Part shown: piece after piece, positions 26,277 to 35,657 of the stretch
Layout of the letters: the number at the start of each line of letters is the position of its first letter
Position numbering within the stretch: position 1 is the stretch's first letter
Source of the DNA: Gracilibacillus salinarum
Lineage (GTDB): Bacteria > Bacillota > Bacilli > Bacillales > Amphibacillaceae
Reading direction: 5' to 3'
NCBI RefSeq assembly: GCF_022919575.1
Contig: NZ_CP095071.1
Coordinates: 3,916,001 to 3,980,000, forward strand
Length of the DNA: 64,000 nt
The notes under the pieces: generated by a model
The model's input: only the letters and a program-made list of their open reading frames with translations
Databases searched by the model: none
What the model was told of the DNA's origin: nothing
Position numbers and translations under genes: made by a program

Positions 26277-27878
26277 ATGAGTTTAACAGAGCAGTTATTT
26301 TCAAATAAAGATTCAGAATCGGAACTGGCTATTGCCGAATATTATAAAGATAATAAAGAAAAGTTGCTTAAATATCCTAATATGGTTCCTACATTTGATC
26401 CAGTTACCAAAATAGTATATTGTGTTTACAAACCAAGAAACTTAGATGACTTATTGCAAACTATGAAAAGACTTCCCAAAAAAGAAGTTGATCTAAATCT
26501 AATGAGATATGATTTTTGGGAACAACGGGATTATGCCTATCAACAATTGGGTTTGAAAATTGCTAAAAGAGAAGTAAAGAAATACAGGAATTCTACTGAA
26601 ATAATAGGACCCCAGAAGGCTAATATGTCTGAGTTAGCAAATTTCTTTTCTTTTGCTTACAATACTGATGCCAATGTATTTGTTCATTTATTGAACAAGG
26701 AGACTGGGGAAAACTATTTCTACCCAATAAACTCCCTCAAAGATAAGATTAAACTCTCCTCAATCTTGCATTCCCATATTTTCTGTCGAAATGTAGATTT
26801 GATGTACTCCCTGTCCACTTATAAAACAATGATAGGTGCGACAGATGAAAATGTGTTTTCAATCCCATTGATACAAGTAGATGTAGATTACAGAAAAATA
26901 CCAAAATACAAGACAAAGACACCCATGCAAGTATGGCAGTCTATTCTTGAAACCGAGGTTGGGAACACAATTCCTTATCCATCAGCTATCGAATGTGGGC
27001 ATCAGTTAAGGTTGCTATACAAGTTAAATGACCTATACGTGAATCAGAGTTCAAAAGCATCGAAAAACATTGCAAGAAGGATTTCCAAGGTATTTGCCGA
27101 ACGACTATCCAAATATGGGGCGGAATTCCAACCAATTACTTCTCATGGCAGAATTGCTAGTAGTATCAATAGTAAAGATGGTAGCATTGTCCAAATAGAG
27201 CTATTTGGTCATGAGTACGAAATAGAAATAATTAAGGAAAAGTGGCTAGATCCACTACCAGATTGGTATTCGGAATGGAAATCCAAACCAAAGAAAAAAG
27301 GCAAGGTCATTTATCTTCAAAATACTTTAACCCTCAATACAACAAGATTAAGAGACTTCTTCCGGATTGTTGATTATTACAATGGCCAATTGGATGGCAG
27401 AAGATTCTTATGCTTCATGGTTCGATCACATGCTCTTTTAGCTGGATATTCACTGGAGGAGGCTAGAGACTTGATGCTTGAACTTAACGACCACTTCAAA
27501 TTCCCCCTAAGACCAAATCTCATTGAACAAGATACAAGGAATGTAGTTAGAAAACAGTATTCTTATAAAAACGAGACTATTCTTGAACGACTCTGTATTA
27601 CCCCTGAAATAGAAGAAAACATGAACTTGGAAACAATTATAAGCATTACGGAGAAAAAGCGGAGAGACAAGGTAAAGAAATCCAGACGATATAGAGAAGA
27701 GAAGTTTGGAAATCCAAACATAAGCAAAAGGGAATTAATCGAAGCGGAAAAGAAAGAAATAAAGAAACTTTTAGCAGAAGGATATAAGAAAAAAGAGATA
27801 TGCAAACTATTAGGGATACAGCCTAAGACATTGCAAAGACGAATTAAAGGGTTGAAAAATGAGGGCTTTCTTCAATAG
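26277..27878 (+). CDS. Putative plasmid replication protein (primase-like)
   Basis: A 533-residue protein. An acidic D-x-D in IPLIQVDVDYR (residues 202-204), followed ~35 residues later by ECGHQLRLLYKL, is arranged like the catalytic region of archaeo-eukaryotic-type primases used by some plasmid Rep proteins. Residues ~355-440 (RLRDFFRIVDYYNGQLDGRR ...) form a helical domain. The C-terminus is a clear helix-turn-helix (EGYKKKEICKLLGIQPKTL). It sits downstream of repeats and an attenuator-like leader, 5 kb from a ParMR pair, so I infer the plasmid initiator/primase. The assignment rests on motif layout and context only. It is not a standard Rep_3, RepL or RepU type. Confidence 0.55.
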   Translation: MSLTEQLFSNKDSESELAIAEYYKDNKEKLLKYPNMVPTFDPVTKIVYCVYKPRNLDDLLQTMKRLPKKEVDLNLMRYDFWEQRDYAYQQLGLKIAKREVKKYRNSTEIIGPQKANMSELANFFSFAYNTDANVFVHLLNKETGENYFYPINSLKDKIKLSSILHSHIFCRNVDLMYSLSTYKTMIGATDENVFSIPLIQVDVDYRKIPKYKTKTPMQVWQSILETEVGNTIPYPSAIECGHQLRLLYKLNDLYVNQSSKASKNIARRISKVFAERLSKYGAEFQPITSHGRIASSINSKDGSIVQIELFGHEYEIEIIKEKWLDPLPDWYSEWKSKPKKKGKVIYLQNTLTLNTTRLRDFFRIVDYYNGQLDGRRFLCFMVRSHALLAGYSLEEARDLMLELNDHFKFPLRPNLIEQDTRNVVRKQYSYKNETILERLCITPEIEENMNLETIISITEKKRRDKVKKSRRYREEKFGNPNISKRELIEAEKKEIKKLLAEGYKKKEICKLLGIQPKTLQRRIKGLKNEGFLQ

Positions 27879-28513
27879 GCATTCGTTTTTTATTTTTGTT
27901 TAAGATGGTGATTTCCCGTTGTTTTGGGTGCCTATTATCATTCGGTTCATCTTATAAAGTGGACATTTTTATCTTCTTATATGGGGGAACTTATGTGGGC
28001 ATCAAGACCACATCGCTGAGACGGTAACATAATTAGGGAATTACACTGCCCTATTACTATCATAAAAGAAATAGGTATTCACCTAACACAATAGGGTTAT
28101 CTAGTTCTAGTTGTTCATAGGAAACACCACAAGCATCTAATAGTCGTTTAGAAGCGGTATTGCCCGTCTGTACCATCGTATTTATCTGATAGATATTAGA
28201 CTTTCTTCACACCTGATTGAACAAGAGCTTTCGCACATTCACAGCAAGGGAACAACGTCACATAGATAGAACATCCATTAATGTCCTCCGTGCTATTCGA
28301 TATGGTATTCAATTCCGCATGAACAACATAAGGGTATTTGGTGTCTAACCATTCACCATCACGTTCCCATGGGAAAGCCTGGTCTAATCCTTCTGGCATT
28401 CCGTTATAGCCAACACCAGCAATTCGGTTTCTTTGGATTTACAATACAAGCACCAACTTATGTGTTTGGATCTTTGCTGTATTTCGCAAGTGAAAAGTGA
28501 GCCAAATCGCAAT

Positions 28514-29281
28514 TTAAATTTGAGCCACTTCCTCAGCACTTGTTTTTAGCCAATCCTCCGTTTCTTTCATTCTGAAAGAAGGCCCATTCATGTTTAACAC
28601 ATGTGATTTGTGTGTTAAACGGTCTGTTAATGCGGCAGTAAGTACTGGATCGTGGAAAATCTCCTGCCATTTTAGAAATGACAGGTTGCTTGTAATAATG
28701 GTTGATTTCCTTCCTGCTCTTAACGATAGGTGAGAAAATAATAATTCTGCACCTTCTTTGTCAAATGAGATATAACCTAATTCATCGAGAACAACCAAAT
28801 CATATTTTTCAAATTTCAATTCAAATGATCGCAGTGTTCTCTCCGAACGATGTTCCTTAAGCTGGTTAATTAACGAGGGTACCGTCGCAAAAAACACTCT
28901 ATATCCAGCTAAGCATGCTTCCATACCTAATCCTATGGCAATATGTGACTTACCTGTACCTGGTGATCCTGTAAGAATGACATTTTGTCCTTCCGTAATA
29001 AAATCCAAAGTTTTTAGAAACGGTAATTTTTGTTTTGCTTGACTTGGCAATGCCTCTACGATTAATTCTTCTAATAGCTTTTTCTGCGGGAAATTAGCTG
29101 CACGGATTCTGTTTTGCTTTGCGCGTACTAACCGATCACTTTTCTCCTGTAAAAGAACTTGCAATAAAACTTCATAGGCTTGTTTTGGATTTTGAAAATC
29201 TGTTTCCTCCTGTACCATTTTCCGAATGCTTGGTAAACGTAATTCTTTACATATCTCTACAATTTGCTGCTTTTTATCCAT
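28514..29281 (-). CDS. istB: IS21-family ATPase IstB
   Basis: 255 residues. Walker A is TGSPGTGKSHIAIG (~residues 103-116) and Walker B YDLVVLDELGY (~165-175); the sensor segment STIITSNLSF and C-terminal TAALTDRLTHKSH match the IstB/DnaC family. It assists IstA by capturing target DNA in an ATP-dependent way. Start ATG 29281 overlaps the end of istA by 8 bp (ATGG/TAA overlap), the usual istA-istB coupling. It differs clearly in sequence from the istB at 12770, so the two IS21 elements are separate lineages. Confidence 0.93.
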   Translation of the reverse strand: MDKKQQIVEICKELRLPSIRKMVQEETDFQNPKQAYEVLLQVLLQEKSDRLVRAKQNRIRAANFPQKKLLEELIVEALPSQAKQKLPFLKTLDFITEGQNVILTGSPGTGKSHIAIGLGMEACLAGYRVFFATVPSLINQLKEHRSERTLRSFELKFEKYDLVVLDELGYISFDKEGAELLFSHLSLRAGRKSTIITSNLSFLKWQEIFHDPVLTAALTDRLTHKSHVLNMNGPSFRMKETEDWLKTSAEEVAQI

Positions 29282-30821
29282 ATTTAGTTACTCCTTCATC
29301 TATTTGCTTAAACATATTGGCATAGGCTCTCATATTGTTTTCTGATTGATACATCGTTTCATCAGGGTTATATACTTGGACTCCTTCAGGAGTAGATTGT
29401 TCACAAATGAATAAAATTCTTTCCGTATTTACATATCCTGTTCGTATAGAATTTAATTCTTCCACCGCCTTTAAGACCCTGTCTAAGTTGTTATTTTCTT
29501 TAATATAGAGGAGTAACTCTATGAATTCTTTTTCTTTTCCGATATAATGATGGTTGTATATATTTTTTATTTGTGTTGGTGCCTGCTTAAAGCTTTGACT
29601 TTGAGTGATGGCACCTTTTTTCTTTTGAAATGTTTTTAAATAATGGTAGATATTCATCTCCCATTGATGTAACCCCCAATTTCGTGGATGTTCTGCCACT
29701 AGCTCTCCTTCTACAAATAATTTGATTTCCTCTGCTCCTACCTTTGCTTTAAGGTATTTTCCTACATGTCCTTCTGGAACAGAATAATGATTTTGTTTAA
29801 TAACTACTGTACTATACTTATCCACTCGACATTCAACCAGATCAGCAACGTCAAATGGGGTAATCACTGCGAGTTTTGATACAGACTTTTCCTTTTCCAT
29901 TAAAATCACGTGCTTTTCTTTATGTTCATGATGATGTCGCCCATTTATTCTTTGTAATGATCTAGAAAGATGGTCTTCAGCCTCTCTTAAACTCGTAAAA
30001 GAGTATTTCGATGAAAAGGCTTTTCGCCTTATAAACTCTACACTTCGCTCCACGTGTCCCTTCTGGTTACCTTTTCTTGGTTCACAGAGACGAATTTTAA
30101 ATTGATAATAGTTAGATAGATGAATCATGCTATCCGTAATGGCCCTCTCTGTTCCAATAAATGATTTCACAACGGTTCGCATATTGTCATAGGTAAATAC
30201 CGAAGGTATAAAACCAACATGATCGATAAATTTCGTATGAACATCTAACACGCAAACTTGTGACTCAGATTGATATAGCCTCGCAAATCGATAATTACTA
30301 TGTGCTAACGTAAACACTGCAAGTGAAAAACTTCTAATCTTCCCATCTATCTCTAGCTTTACTTCCCCCCAGTCAAATTCAACTTCATATCCTGGTTCAC
30401 AATACCGTCTGATGAAAACTTCCTTTGTTTTTGCTGCTTCCTCATTAACAAAGTTCCTAACAGTTGTATAACTAATGGGATACCCAGCATCTATTAGGCT
30501 CTCGTGCATATCTATTATTTTCATTTGCTGTTTATTCATATAGTGATTTCTTTTCCACTCATTATCCTTTATGTAGCCTCTAAGAATATTTTTAATTTCC
30601 TCTGTTAATACTCTCTTTTTACCCGTTCTCTTTTTATAAGCAGGGGGCTTTACAATATCTTCTGTAATCGGTAGATTACGAACATCATTCTTCCTACTTT
30701 TCTCAAATTCTTTTATATACTTACTGACAGTATTCCTTGCCTTCTTTGTTTCCTTAGCAATCTTTCTCTCACTCATTCCCTCCAAATATAATTGTATGAT
30801 GGTCTGTTTCTCGCTCAACAT
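29274..30821 (-). CDS. istA: IS21-family transposase IstA
   Basis: About 515 residues. The N-terminal HTH is YLEGMSERKIAKETKKARNT. The DDE catalytic core has Asp in VEFDWGEVK, Asp in VFTYDNMRTV and Glu in GHVERSVEFI; a C-terminal domain follows (ECRVDKYSTVVIKQNHYSVP). It cuts and joins the IS ends. ATG 30821 is preferred, with AGGAG 7 bp upstream; a GTG at 30827 is too close to that site. The gene is complete, so the element may be active. Confidence 0.93.
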   Translation of the reverse strand: MLSEKQTIIQLYLEGMSERKIAKETKKARNTVSKYIKEFEKSRKNDVRNLPITEDIVKPPAYKKRTGKKRVLTEEIKNILRGYIKDNEWKRNHYMNKQQMKIIDMHESLIDAGYPISYTTVRNFVNEEAAKTKEVFIRRYCEPGYEVEFDWGEVKLEIDGKIRSFSLAVFTLAHSNYRFARLYQSESQVCVLDVHTKFIDHVGFIPSVFTYDNMRTVVKSFIGTERAITDSMIHLSNYYQFKIRLCEPRKGNQKGHVERSVEFIRRKAFSSKYSFTSLREAEDHLSRSLQRINGRHHHEHKEKHVILMEKEKSVSKLAVITPFDVADLVECRVDKYSTVVIKQNHYSVPEGHVGKYLKAKVGAEEIKLFVEGELVAEHPRNWGLHQWEMNIYHYLKTFQKKKGAITQSQSFKQAPTQIKNIYNHHYIGKEKEFIELLLYIKENNNLDRVLKAVEELNSIRTGYVNTERILFICEQSTPEGVQVYNPDETMYQSENNMRAYANMFKQIDEGVTKYG

Positions 30822-31140
30822 AATCACTCCTGATGCTTCCCCCTAATATGTCATTAGGGTTATTTTCTATCAAAGTGGCTCAGTTTTCAATTGCTATAGT
30901 GGCTCACTTTTAAGTTACCATATACACTTTGCTGCGTTTAGAAGCGAGTAGAGCATTCGCCATGAAATACTCATGCCAACTTAAATGATTCATTGTTCAG
31001 TCACCTTATTTTCTAAAAGTTCTTTATGCTATGCGATTGGTGTAGGGATTAAAAAGATTAGGTTTTGTAGCACGGTTCTATTGTTTATTGGTAGAATAGG
31101 AAATAGGAACTATGAATCTGAAAAAGGGGAAGGTGTTCTA

Positions 31141-32397
31141 ATGGGCTTATTTAGTAGGCTATTTGGAAAAAAGAAAACAGAAAAACACCGTGACATACAG
31201 AATCATAATGAAGAGACAAACGAATTACGAAAGCCAATCAAGACGATAACCGGCACAAGCACGAATCAGGATAAAGGTATAAATATCTCCTTTTCTTCAT
31301 CACCAGTGGGTGTCTCAACTGGTAGTACCGCAACCGACTTCTATGTGTACGAATGGTTCATTAAAGATACAGGAGAGATTTTTTATGTGGGGAAAGGTCG
31401 TGGCAACCGGTATAAAGAGTACCATGAACGATCACATGAAGCGGAAAAAATACGAAAAATGTATGATACGGATGTACGTTTTATAAGAAAGGGATTAACC
31501 GAGGTTGAGGCGATAGAGTTAGAATCTCAAGAAATGACACGAATCCTCAATGAAACTAATGATAGGTTAACCAATCGAATCATTCCCTTGATGACGAAAA
31601 GAGGGAATGGATATGATCGGAGTCCCAGTACACCGAAGTTGCAATTTGAAACAGCTCCTTATCTGTATCCAAGTGAGATTGATGAGCATTACTTTGACGT
31701 AAAGCCTAGAGCATTTGATAGAGTGGAGTACAACAATTTAAAGGCAGTTGTATTCATCAATCGAAATATACGAGATGAAATCAAAGTTATTTATGGAGGG
31801 AATTTGGAGAAGCACCATAGTGAAACAAAAACCTTATTAGAAGCAAATGGAAATAAAATATTGAAAAGTAAATATGCGAAATCTGTTACCGCTTGGATAT
31901 ATATTGGAGATGACTATCTTACAAATTATGAGTTAGATCAAAAAGAAGCATTGGAGAAACTCGGACGAAACATACCAACGTATCATTTGATAGATGTATG
32001 GAAGCTGTTAAAAGAGAAGTTAGGTGAAGTAGAGCTTGATTCAACGGAAGAAATAGCGATTAACCCCATACATAATCGAGTTCCATTGAAAGATATACGG
32101 AACTTACATGATTGGTCGAAGGGATTCGATGAAGGGAAGCCATATTGGGACGAAGGAGATAAAAAGAGAAAAGAGGGTAACTTGGAACAAGCGATTGAGC
32201 TATTCGATAAAGCCCGTTATAACGGCTATGAGGCTCCAGCGTTATACAATTCATACGCAATGGCCTATCGAAAGCTAAAAGACTACGATAATGAAATTGC
32301 CATCCTGGATGAAGCGATGGAGCGATTACAACTAGAAAAAAATAATGAGACCACTATCATGAAATTTAAAAACGTCGTGACAAAGCTCTTGCCTTAA
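31141..32397 (+). CDS. GIY-YIG domain protein with TPR-like C-terminus
   Basis: 418 residues from ATG 31141 (site AAAGGGGAAGG); an open stretch upstream lacks a start with a binding site. A short basic N-terminus (MGLFSRLFGKKK) is followed by a GIY-YIG-type segment at ~65-150: FYVYEWFIKDTGEIFYVGKG, then RGNRYKEYHERS, in which Y-V-Y and F-Y-V-G replace the classical motif. The middle (~185-290) is unassigned. The end (~330-418) has two TPR-like helical pairs (GNLEQAIELFDKARYNGYE, ALYNSYAMAYRKLKDYDNE). GIY-YIG domains cut DNA; the fusion to TPRs suggests a partner-controlled nuclease. It follows the IS21 and precedes a terminator-like U-run. Confidence 0.65.
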   Translation: MGLFSRLFGKKKTEKHRDIQNHNEETNELRKPIKTITGTSTNQDKGINISFSSSPVGVSTGSTATDFYVYEWFIKDTGEIFYVGKGRGNRYKEYHERSHEAEKIRKMYDTDVRFIRKGLTEVEAIELESQEMTRILNETNDRLTNRIIPLMTKRGNGYDRSPSTPKLQFETAPYLYPSEIDEHYFDVKPRAFDRVEYNNLKAVVFINRNIRDEIKVIYGGNLEKHHSETKTLLEANGNKILKSKYAKSVTAWIYIGDDYLTNYELDQKEALEKLGRNIPTYHLIDVWKLLKEKLGEVELDSTEEIAINPIHNRVPLKDIRNLHDWSKGFDEGKPYWDEGDKKRKEGNLEQAIELFDKARYNGYEAPALYNSYAMAYRKLKDYDNEIAILDEAMERLQLEKNNETTIMKFKNVVTKLLP

Positions 32398-32571
32398 AAC
32401 AAAAACAACACAAATAGAAAAAGAATCGAAATCACTCCGTTCTCTTTTTTTGTTCTTTTTTATTTACGGTTAATTGATGAACGTCTTGAAGGGTTTGAAA
32501 AGCCTCTTGGATAAGGGCAGTTAAGGACTCCCCCCACTCTTGCTATACTCCATGATGATGAAGATAACGCA

Positions 32572-32895
32572 ATGTTTACCAGCGTTATTCTTATTACGGA
32601 CAGAAGAGTATTAGATAAGCAGCTAAAAGATGCTGTTTATCAATTAGAACACAAAGCGGGAATGGTAGAGAAAATAGATAAAGATTCTGCCCAATTAGCT
32701 AATGCTATTGCTGGAGGAACTAGAGTGATTATCAATACGTTACAGAAGTTCCCATTTATTATCGAAAAACTAGGAGAATTTTCTGCTGGTAAGTATGGAA
32801 TAGTAATAGATGAAGCTCATTAATCCCAGGGCGGGAAGGCTTCGATAGCAATGACTAACATCTTATCGGATAAATCGTTAGAAGATGCCTTTTGA
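32572..32895 (+). pseudogene. Fragment of a type I restriction enzyme R subunit (HsdR)
   Basis: It translates to SVILITDRRVLDKQLKDAVY, GGTRVIINTLQKFPFI and KYGIVIDEAH, the superfamily-2 helicase motifs Ia-II of HsdR. A TAA follows immediately, then in frame SQGGKASIAMTNILSD. Only ~105 codons of a ~1000-codon gene remain, and no hsdM or hsdS is nearby. It is a relic of a restriction system once present on this DNA. Confidence 0.85.
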
Positions 32896-32953
32896 AGATG
32901 ATAGATTAGCAGAAGAAAATATGGAAGACGTATAGGTTAATACAGTGATGAAC

Positions 32954-32997
32954 CACAAACATAAAGGACCCTGTGTTTGGGGTCCTTTATGTTTGTG
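32954..32997. terminator. Strong bidirectional terminator
   Basis: CACAAACATAAAGGACC at 32954-32970 pairs almost perfectly with GGTCCTTTATGTTTGTG at 32981-32997. It ends the parMR operon from the right. Confidence 0.85.
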
Positions 32998-33004
32998 TGA
33001 AGAA

Positions 33005-33283
33005 TTAGAAGAGGTCCGTGATAATATCCTTATCTTGCTGATCAATAAACTCATTCACTTTTTGAGCACCTGATTCTGCTGAGATAAACCCATTTTCCAT
33101 AATTCTTTTTGCTACATATTCATATATTTGCTCAAAATCTGAAATATCTTGATTTTTCATGTCTTTTCGAATCAATTCCCGAATGTAGGCACTTAATCCA
33201 ACTGACTTTCTTTTGTTCTCAATGTAATGGATTAATTCAGAGTCTTTAGAGAGGATGCTGATGGTATATCTGGCATTAGGCAT
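33005..33283 (-). CDS. parR: ParR-like plasmid partition adaptor
   Basis: 92 residues from ATG 33283 (MPNARYTISILSKDSELIHY). The N-terminal segment has ribbon-helix-helix character (ISILSKDSEL ... KSVGLSAYIRELIRKD), followed by an acidic helical tail that in ParR-type proteins contacts the actin filament. It overlaps the end of the ParM gene by 8 bp, the standard parM-parR order. It binds centromere repeats and links the plasmid to ParM filaments. A longer in-frame reading to 33352 lacks a binding site and lies within parM. Confidence 0.8.
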   Translation of the reverse strand: MPNARYTISILSKDSELIHYIENKRKSVGLSAYIRELIRKDMKNQDISDFEQIYEYVAKRIMENGFISAESGAQKVNEFIDQQDKDIITDLF

Positions 33284-34247
33284 ATTTGACCTCGAGAATT
33301 TTGAGGAAAGAGAGGCAATTGCTGTAGAGGGGATTGTCGATAATGACTGCATGGGGAAATAGCTGCTTAATGTATCTTCTTAGAGTAATGGACCCACCTC
33401 CCACAAAATGGATGTCTGACATATTGAAAGTATATCCACGACTCTTTGCAAATTGAACGATTTGTTGCAGGTGATCAAACTTTAGTTCTTCAATAAATAC
33501 CTTACTATCTTCAAAGATTTCTCCTTTACTCGCAAAGTATCCACTTCTCAATACGTGTTCCAAGTCATCAGAGGAAACAGAAAGGCCATAGAATTCATTG
33601 ATAGCTTTTCCGATTTTGCCGAGAAGGATTTTGACACCTAAATCTGATGAGATCATCGTGTTAACCATGGGCTGCACGCCTTTGAACTGGCAAAATGTGC
33701 AGTTTAAGCCTCCTACATCTATCACTGTTGTATATCCTTTTCTGTATTTTTCAGGTTTGGCGTATACTTCACCCATACCTTCAAATGCGATGGTAACATC
33801 CGATAAGTCAAATGAGAATGCTTTACCATTTACGATTAAGTGGATTGTTCGATTCTCATTTTCAATCATAGATTTAAAGTTCCTTTTTTGAATGGAATCC
33901 TTGTAAGTGGTGATTGGTACATTGACAGCTAAGCGAATATCCACATTACTAGGAGCATTTGCCTTTAGGAGAAGTTTGGTAATAGCTGTGTAAATGGCTA
34001 CTTTATGGATGAGTGAGTTTTTGGTTAAGTTGTAATCAGAGTAACTCTCAGAGACCATTTCTCCCAGAAGAAATTCATCTCCGTTGTACTCGACTAGATA
34101 GGAGTTCGGTTGAATTTCTACTCCGAATCTTTTAACTTGTTGCATTCTCGTTGGAAAAGTTGTTGTGTAAGTTCTACCTTTATATTTTGATAGAGCCTTG
34201 GTATTTCCTTTGCCACAGTCTACGGCAATCAAGAGCTGTTCTTTCAT
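33276..34247 (-). CDS. parM: ParM-type actin-like plasmid segregation ATPase
   Basis: 323 residues of the bacterial actin/Hsp70 fold. The phosphate-1 loop is AVDCGKGNTKAL (residues ~8-19), the phosphate-2 motif VIDVGGLNCTFCQF (~175-188) and the adenosine motif HFVGGGSITL (~285). It polymerises with ATP and pushes sister plasmids apart, with the ParR-like protein as adaptor. ATG 34247 follows GGAAGTGG. This pair, with the rep-like gene, is the best evidence for plasmid origin of this DNA. The candidate centromere is the repeat-rich region just upstream. Confidence 0.9.
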   Translation of the reverse strand: MKEQLLIAVDCGKGNTKALSKYKGRTYTTTFPTRMQQVKRFGVEIQPNSYLVEYNGDEFLLGEMVSESYSDYNLTKNSLIHKVAIYTAITKLLLKANAPSNVDIRLAVNVPITTYKDSIQKRNFKSMIENENRTIHLIVNGKAFSFDLSDVTIAFEGMGEVYAKPEKYRKGYTTVIDVGGLNCTFCQFKGVQPMVNTMISSDLGVKILLGKIGKAINEFYGLSVSSDDLEHVLRSGYFASKGEIFEDSKVFIEELKFDHLQQIVQFAKSRGYTFNMSDIHFVGGGSITLRRYIKQLFPHAVIIDNPLYSNCLSFLKILEVKYA

Positions 34248-34259
34248 GTAAAACCACTT

Positions 34260-34440
34260 CCTTTTATTTAATAGATTTAACAGTTCATACTATGCACTTT
34301 AGTCATAAAAATAAGAAAAATTCATAATAGTAGGGTTCTAGTAAGTGTGATAATTTCATAAGTTTCATAAATAATGCTAGAACATGGTTGAACCTAATAA
34401 ACTATTTATTAAAAAAGCGAGATAGTACAATAGAAGTATA
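34260..34440. promoter_or_regulatory. Candidate parC centromere/promoter region
   Basis: Upstream of parM there are clustered TTCATAA motifs (34321, 34352-34371) and a perfect inverted repeat, GTTCTAG (34335-34341) and CTAGAAC (34377-34383). In ParMR systems the adaptor binds direct repeats at this location and represses the operon. Assignment by position; the repeats are short. Confidence 0.4.
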
Positions 34441-34488
34441 AAGAAGAAAAGAATCAATACTTTATAAAGAAAAAGGAGTGAAAGAAAA

Positions 34489-35556
34489 TTGAATAAAAAA
34501 GTAGAAGAAATACAAAACTGGTATCGAAATGAAAAAGAATTATCTAACTATAGCATCATGGACATTGGTGGAAAACTAAAGAACCTAGCAGAGAAAGGAT
34601 TAATTTGGGTTCTCAAAGATCTAAAAGATACCACCGAATCTGAGAGAATTGTAATTAATTATTATTTGGATAAGTATAGAGCTGTTCAAATTTACGATAA
34701 CCTTCATGACCTCACCCCAATCCTCTCTTCAAATGATGAGTATGCAAGTACTCCCTCAAAATCCTCCAAACACATTATTCCTCTACAAAACAAGCAGCAT
34801 ACCCTTGAAGTAAGAGATGTACAACAATTTAATGGCTATCAGAAAGCGAAGGAATTAGAAGAACGAATCATTGAACTATGTAAGAACTTTCCTTCATTCG
34901 AGTTTTATCATATTGTTAATCAAATTGAGAGAAGTGCAGAGTCAATTAAAAAAAGAATACAAATAGGTGAGCAAATCTATATTCGAGAGAAGTTTAACCA
35001 GTACAGCATAGCGGTAGGATCTGCAAAAGAAACTTCTGCATGGCTCCAGGTCTCATTGGGCCAAAAGTATATCACCCAAAACCAATTCGAGGAATTGGAT
35101 AACATGGTTAATCATGTGATAGGTATTCTTACAAAAAACTTATCCAATATTAAAGAAAAAGAGGGAAAAGGATTAGATCTGCCAAGCCCATACACACCTA
35201 ATGTGAAAAACTTTGGAGCATATGATAATGCTTTGCTGTTGGTAGAGATGATATATGAAGTTACAAGAAGAAGAGAATTTTGGAAGGAAAAAGACCTTGT
35301 AAGAAAAATGAGAAAGCAAGCAACTTCATGTGTTGCTAATATTGCCGAAGCACATCAATTATATATTAAAAAGAAATTTCGTTTCTTTAATGATTCTTTG
35401 AAGGCATTAAGAGGGCTTGAAAGTTCGTTGGAAACATCGGTGAGTAAAGGCATTACTTCAAAAGAGTCCTTAAAAGAAATTAGTGAGTTGAGGATTTCTA
35501 TACGGAATGTGCTTTCTGCGAACATGAGCAACATTAGTAGTGAGAGAGCAAGTTAA
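34489..35556 (+). CDS. Tandem four-helix-bundle protein (Avd/S23-like)
   Basis: 355 residues. Residues ~112-215 match the four-helix-bundle family that includes 23S rRNA intervening-sequence proteins and the Avd accessory protein of diversity-generating retroelements (FNGYQKAKELEERIIELCKN, IVNQIERSAESIKKRI, AVGSAKETSAWLQ). Residues ~230-350 are a second, more diverged copy (YDNALLLVEMIYEVTRRREF, KQATSCVANIAEAHQ). The N-terminal ~110 residues are unassigned. There is no reverse transcriptase in the window, so it is not part of a visible retroelement. TTG 34489 follows AAAGGAGTG. It is divergent from parM. Confidence 0.65.
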   Translation: MNKKVEEIQNWYRNEKELSNYSIMDIGGKLKNLAEKGLIWVLKDLKDTTESERIVINYYLDKYRAVQIYDNLHDLTPILSSNDEYASTPSKSSKHIIPLQNKQHTLEVRDVQQFNGYQKAKELEERIIELCKNFPSFEFYHIVNQIERSAESIKKRIQIGEQIYIREKFNQYSIAVGSAKETSAWLQVSLGQKYITQNQFEELDNMVNHVIGILTKNLSNIKEKEGKGLDLPSPYTPNVKNFGAYDNALLLVEMIYEVTRRREFWKEKDLVRKMRKQATSCVANIAEAHQLYIKKKFRFFNDSLKALRGLESSLETSVSKGITSKESLKEISELRISIRNVLSANMSNISSERAS

Positions 35557-35625
35557 TCTTCTGAAATAATAAGTATAAAATAATACTGTTTATCCTTTGC
35601 AAGAGAGATTAGCTTAACTAAGCAA

Positions 35626-35657
35626 TTTAACGTTCCCCAAAGATGGGGAACGTTAAA
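35626..35657 (+). terminator. Inverted repeat, terminator-like
   Basis: TTTAACGTTCCCCA at 35626-35639 and TGGGGAACGTTAAA at 35644-35657 form a perfect 14-bp stem. The remainder up to 36023 shows no gene; GAGGAGG with a short frame at ~35891 leads nowhere. Confidence 0.6.

Larger units (their letters stand above)
28478..30926 (-). mobile_element. Complete IS21-family insertion sequence (2449 bp)
   Basis: The tips are TGTATTTCGCAAG at 28478 and, inverted, TGTATATGGTAAC at 30926; both are followed by AAAAGTGAGCC and further GAGCCACTT copies inside. CTTTGC flanks the element on both sides (28472-28477 and 30927-30932), a 6-bp target duplication within the dCMP deaminase gene. Removing one copy restores SKRSKDPNT in frame. 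istA and istB are intact. Confidence 0.92.
28060..30993 (-). pseudogene. dCMP deaminase gene, interrupted by IS21 and further mutations
   Basis: The 5' part reads NHLSWHEYFMANALLASKRSK from ATG 30993 to 30927, and the 3' part resumes at 28477 with SKDPNT. It continues to the zinc site HAEL and PCCECAK and ends ACGVSYEQLELDNPIV at ~28062. This is the deoxycytidylate deaminase family (dCMP to dUMP). Besides the IS at codon ~22 there are two in-frame stops (before VGACIV and after SGVKKV) and at least two frameshifts. The gene is dead, and its decay is older than or parallel to the insertion. Confidence 0.85.

Noticed and set aside
32572..32895. Functional helicase
   Set aside because: Only motifs Ia-II of HsdR remain and a stop follows DEAH directly.
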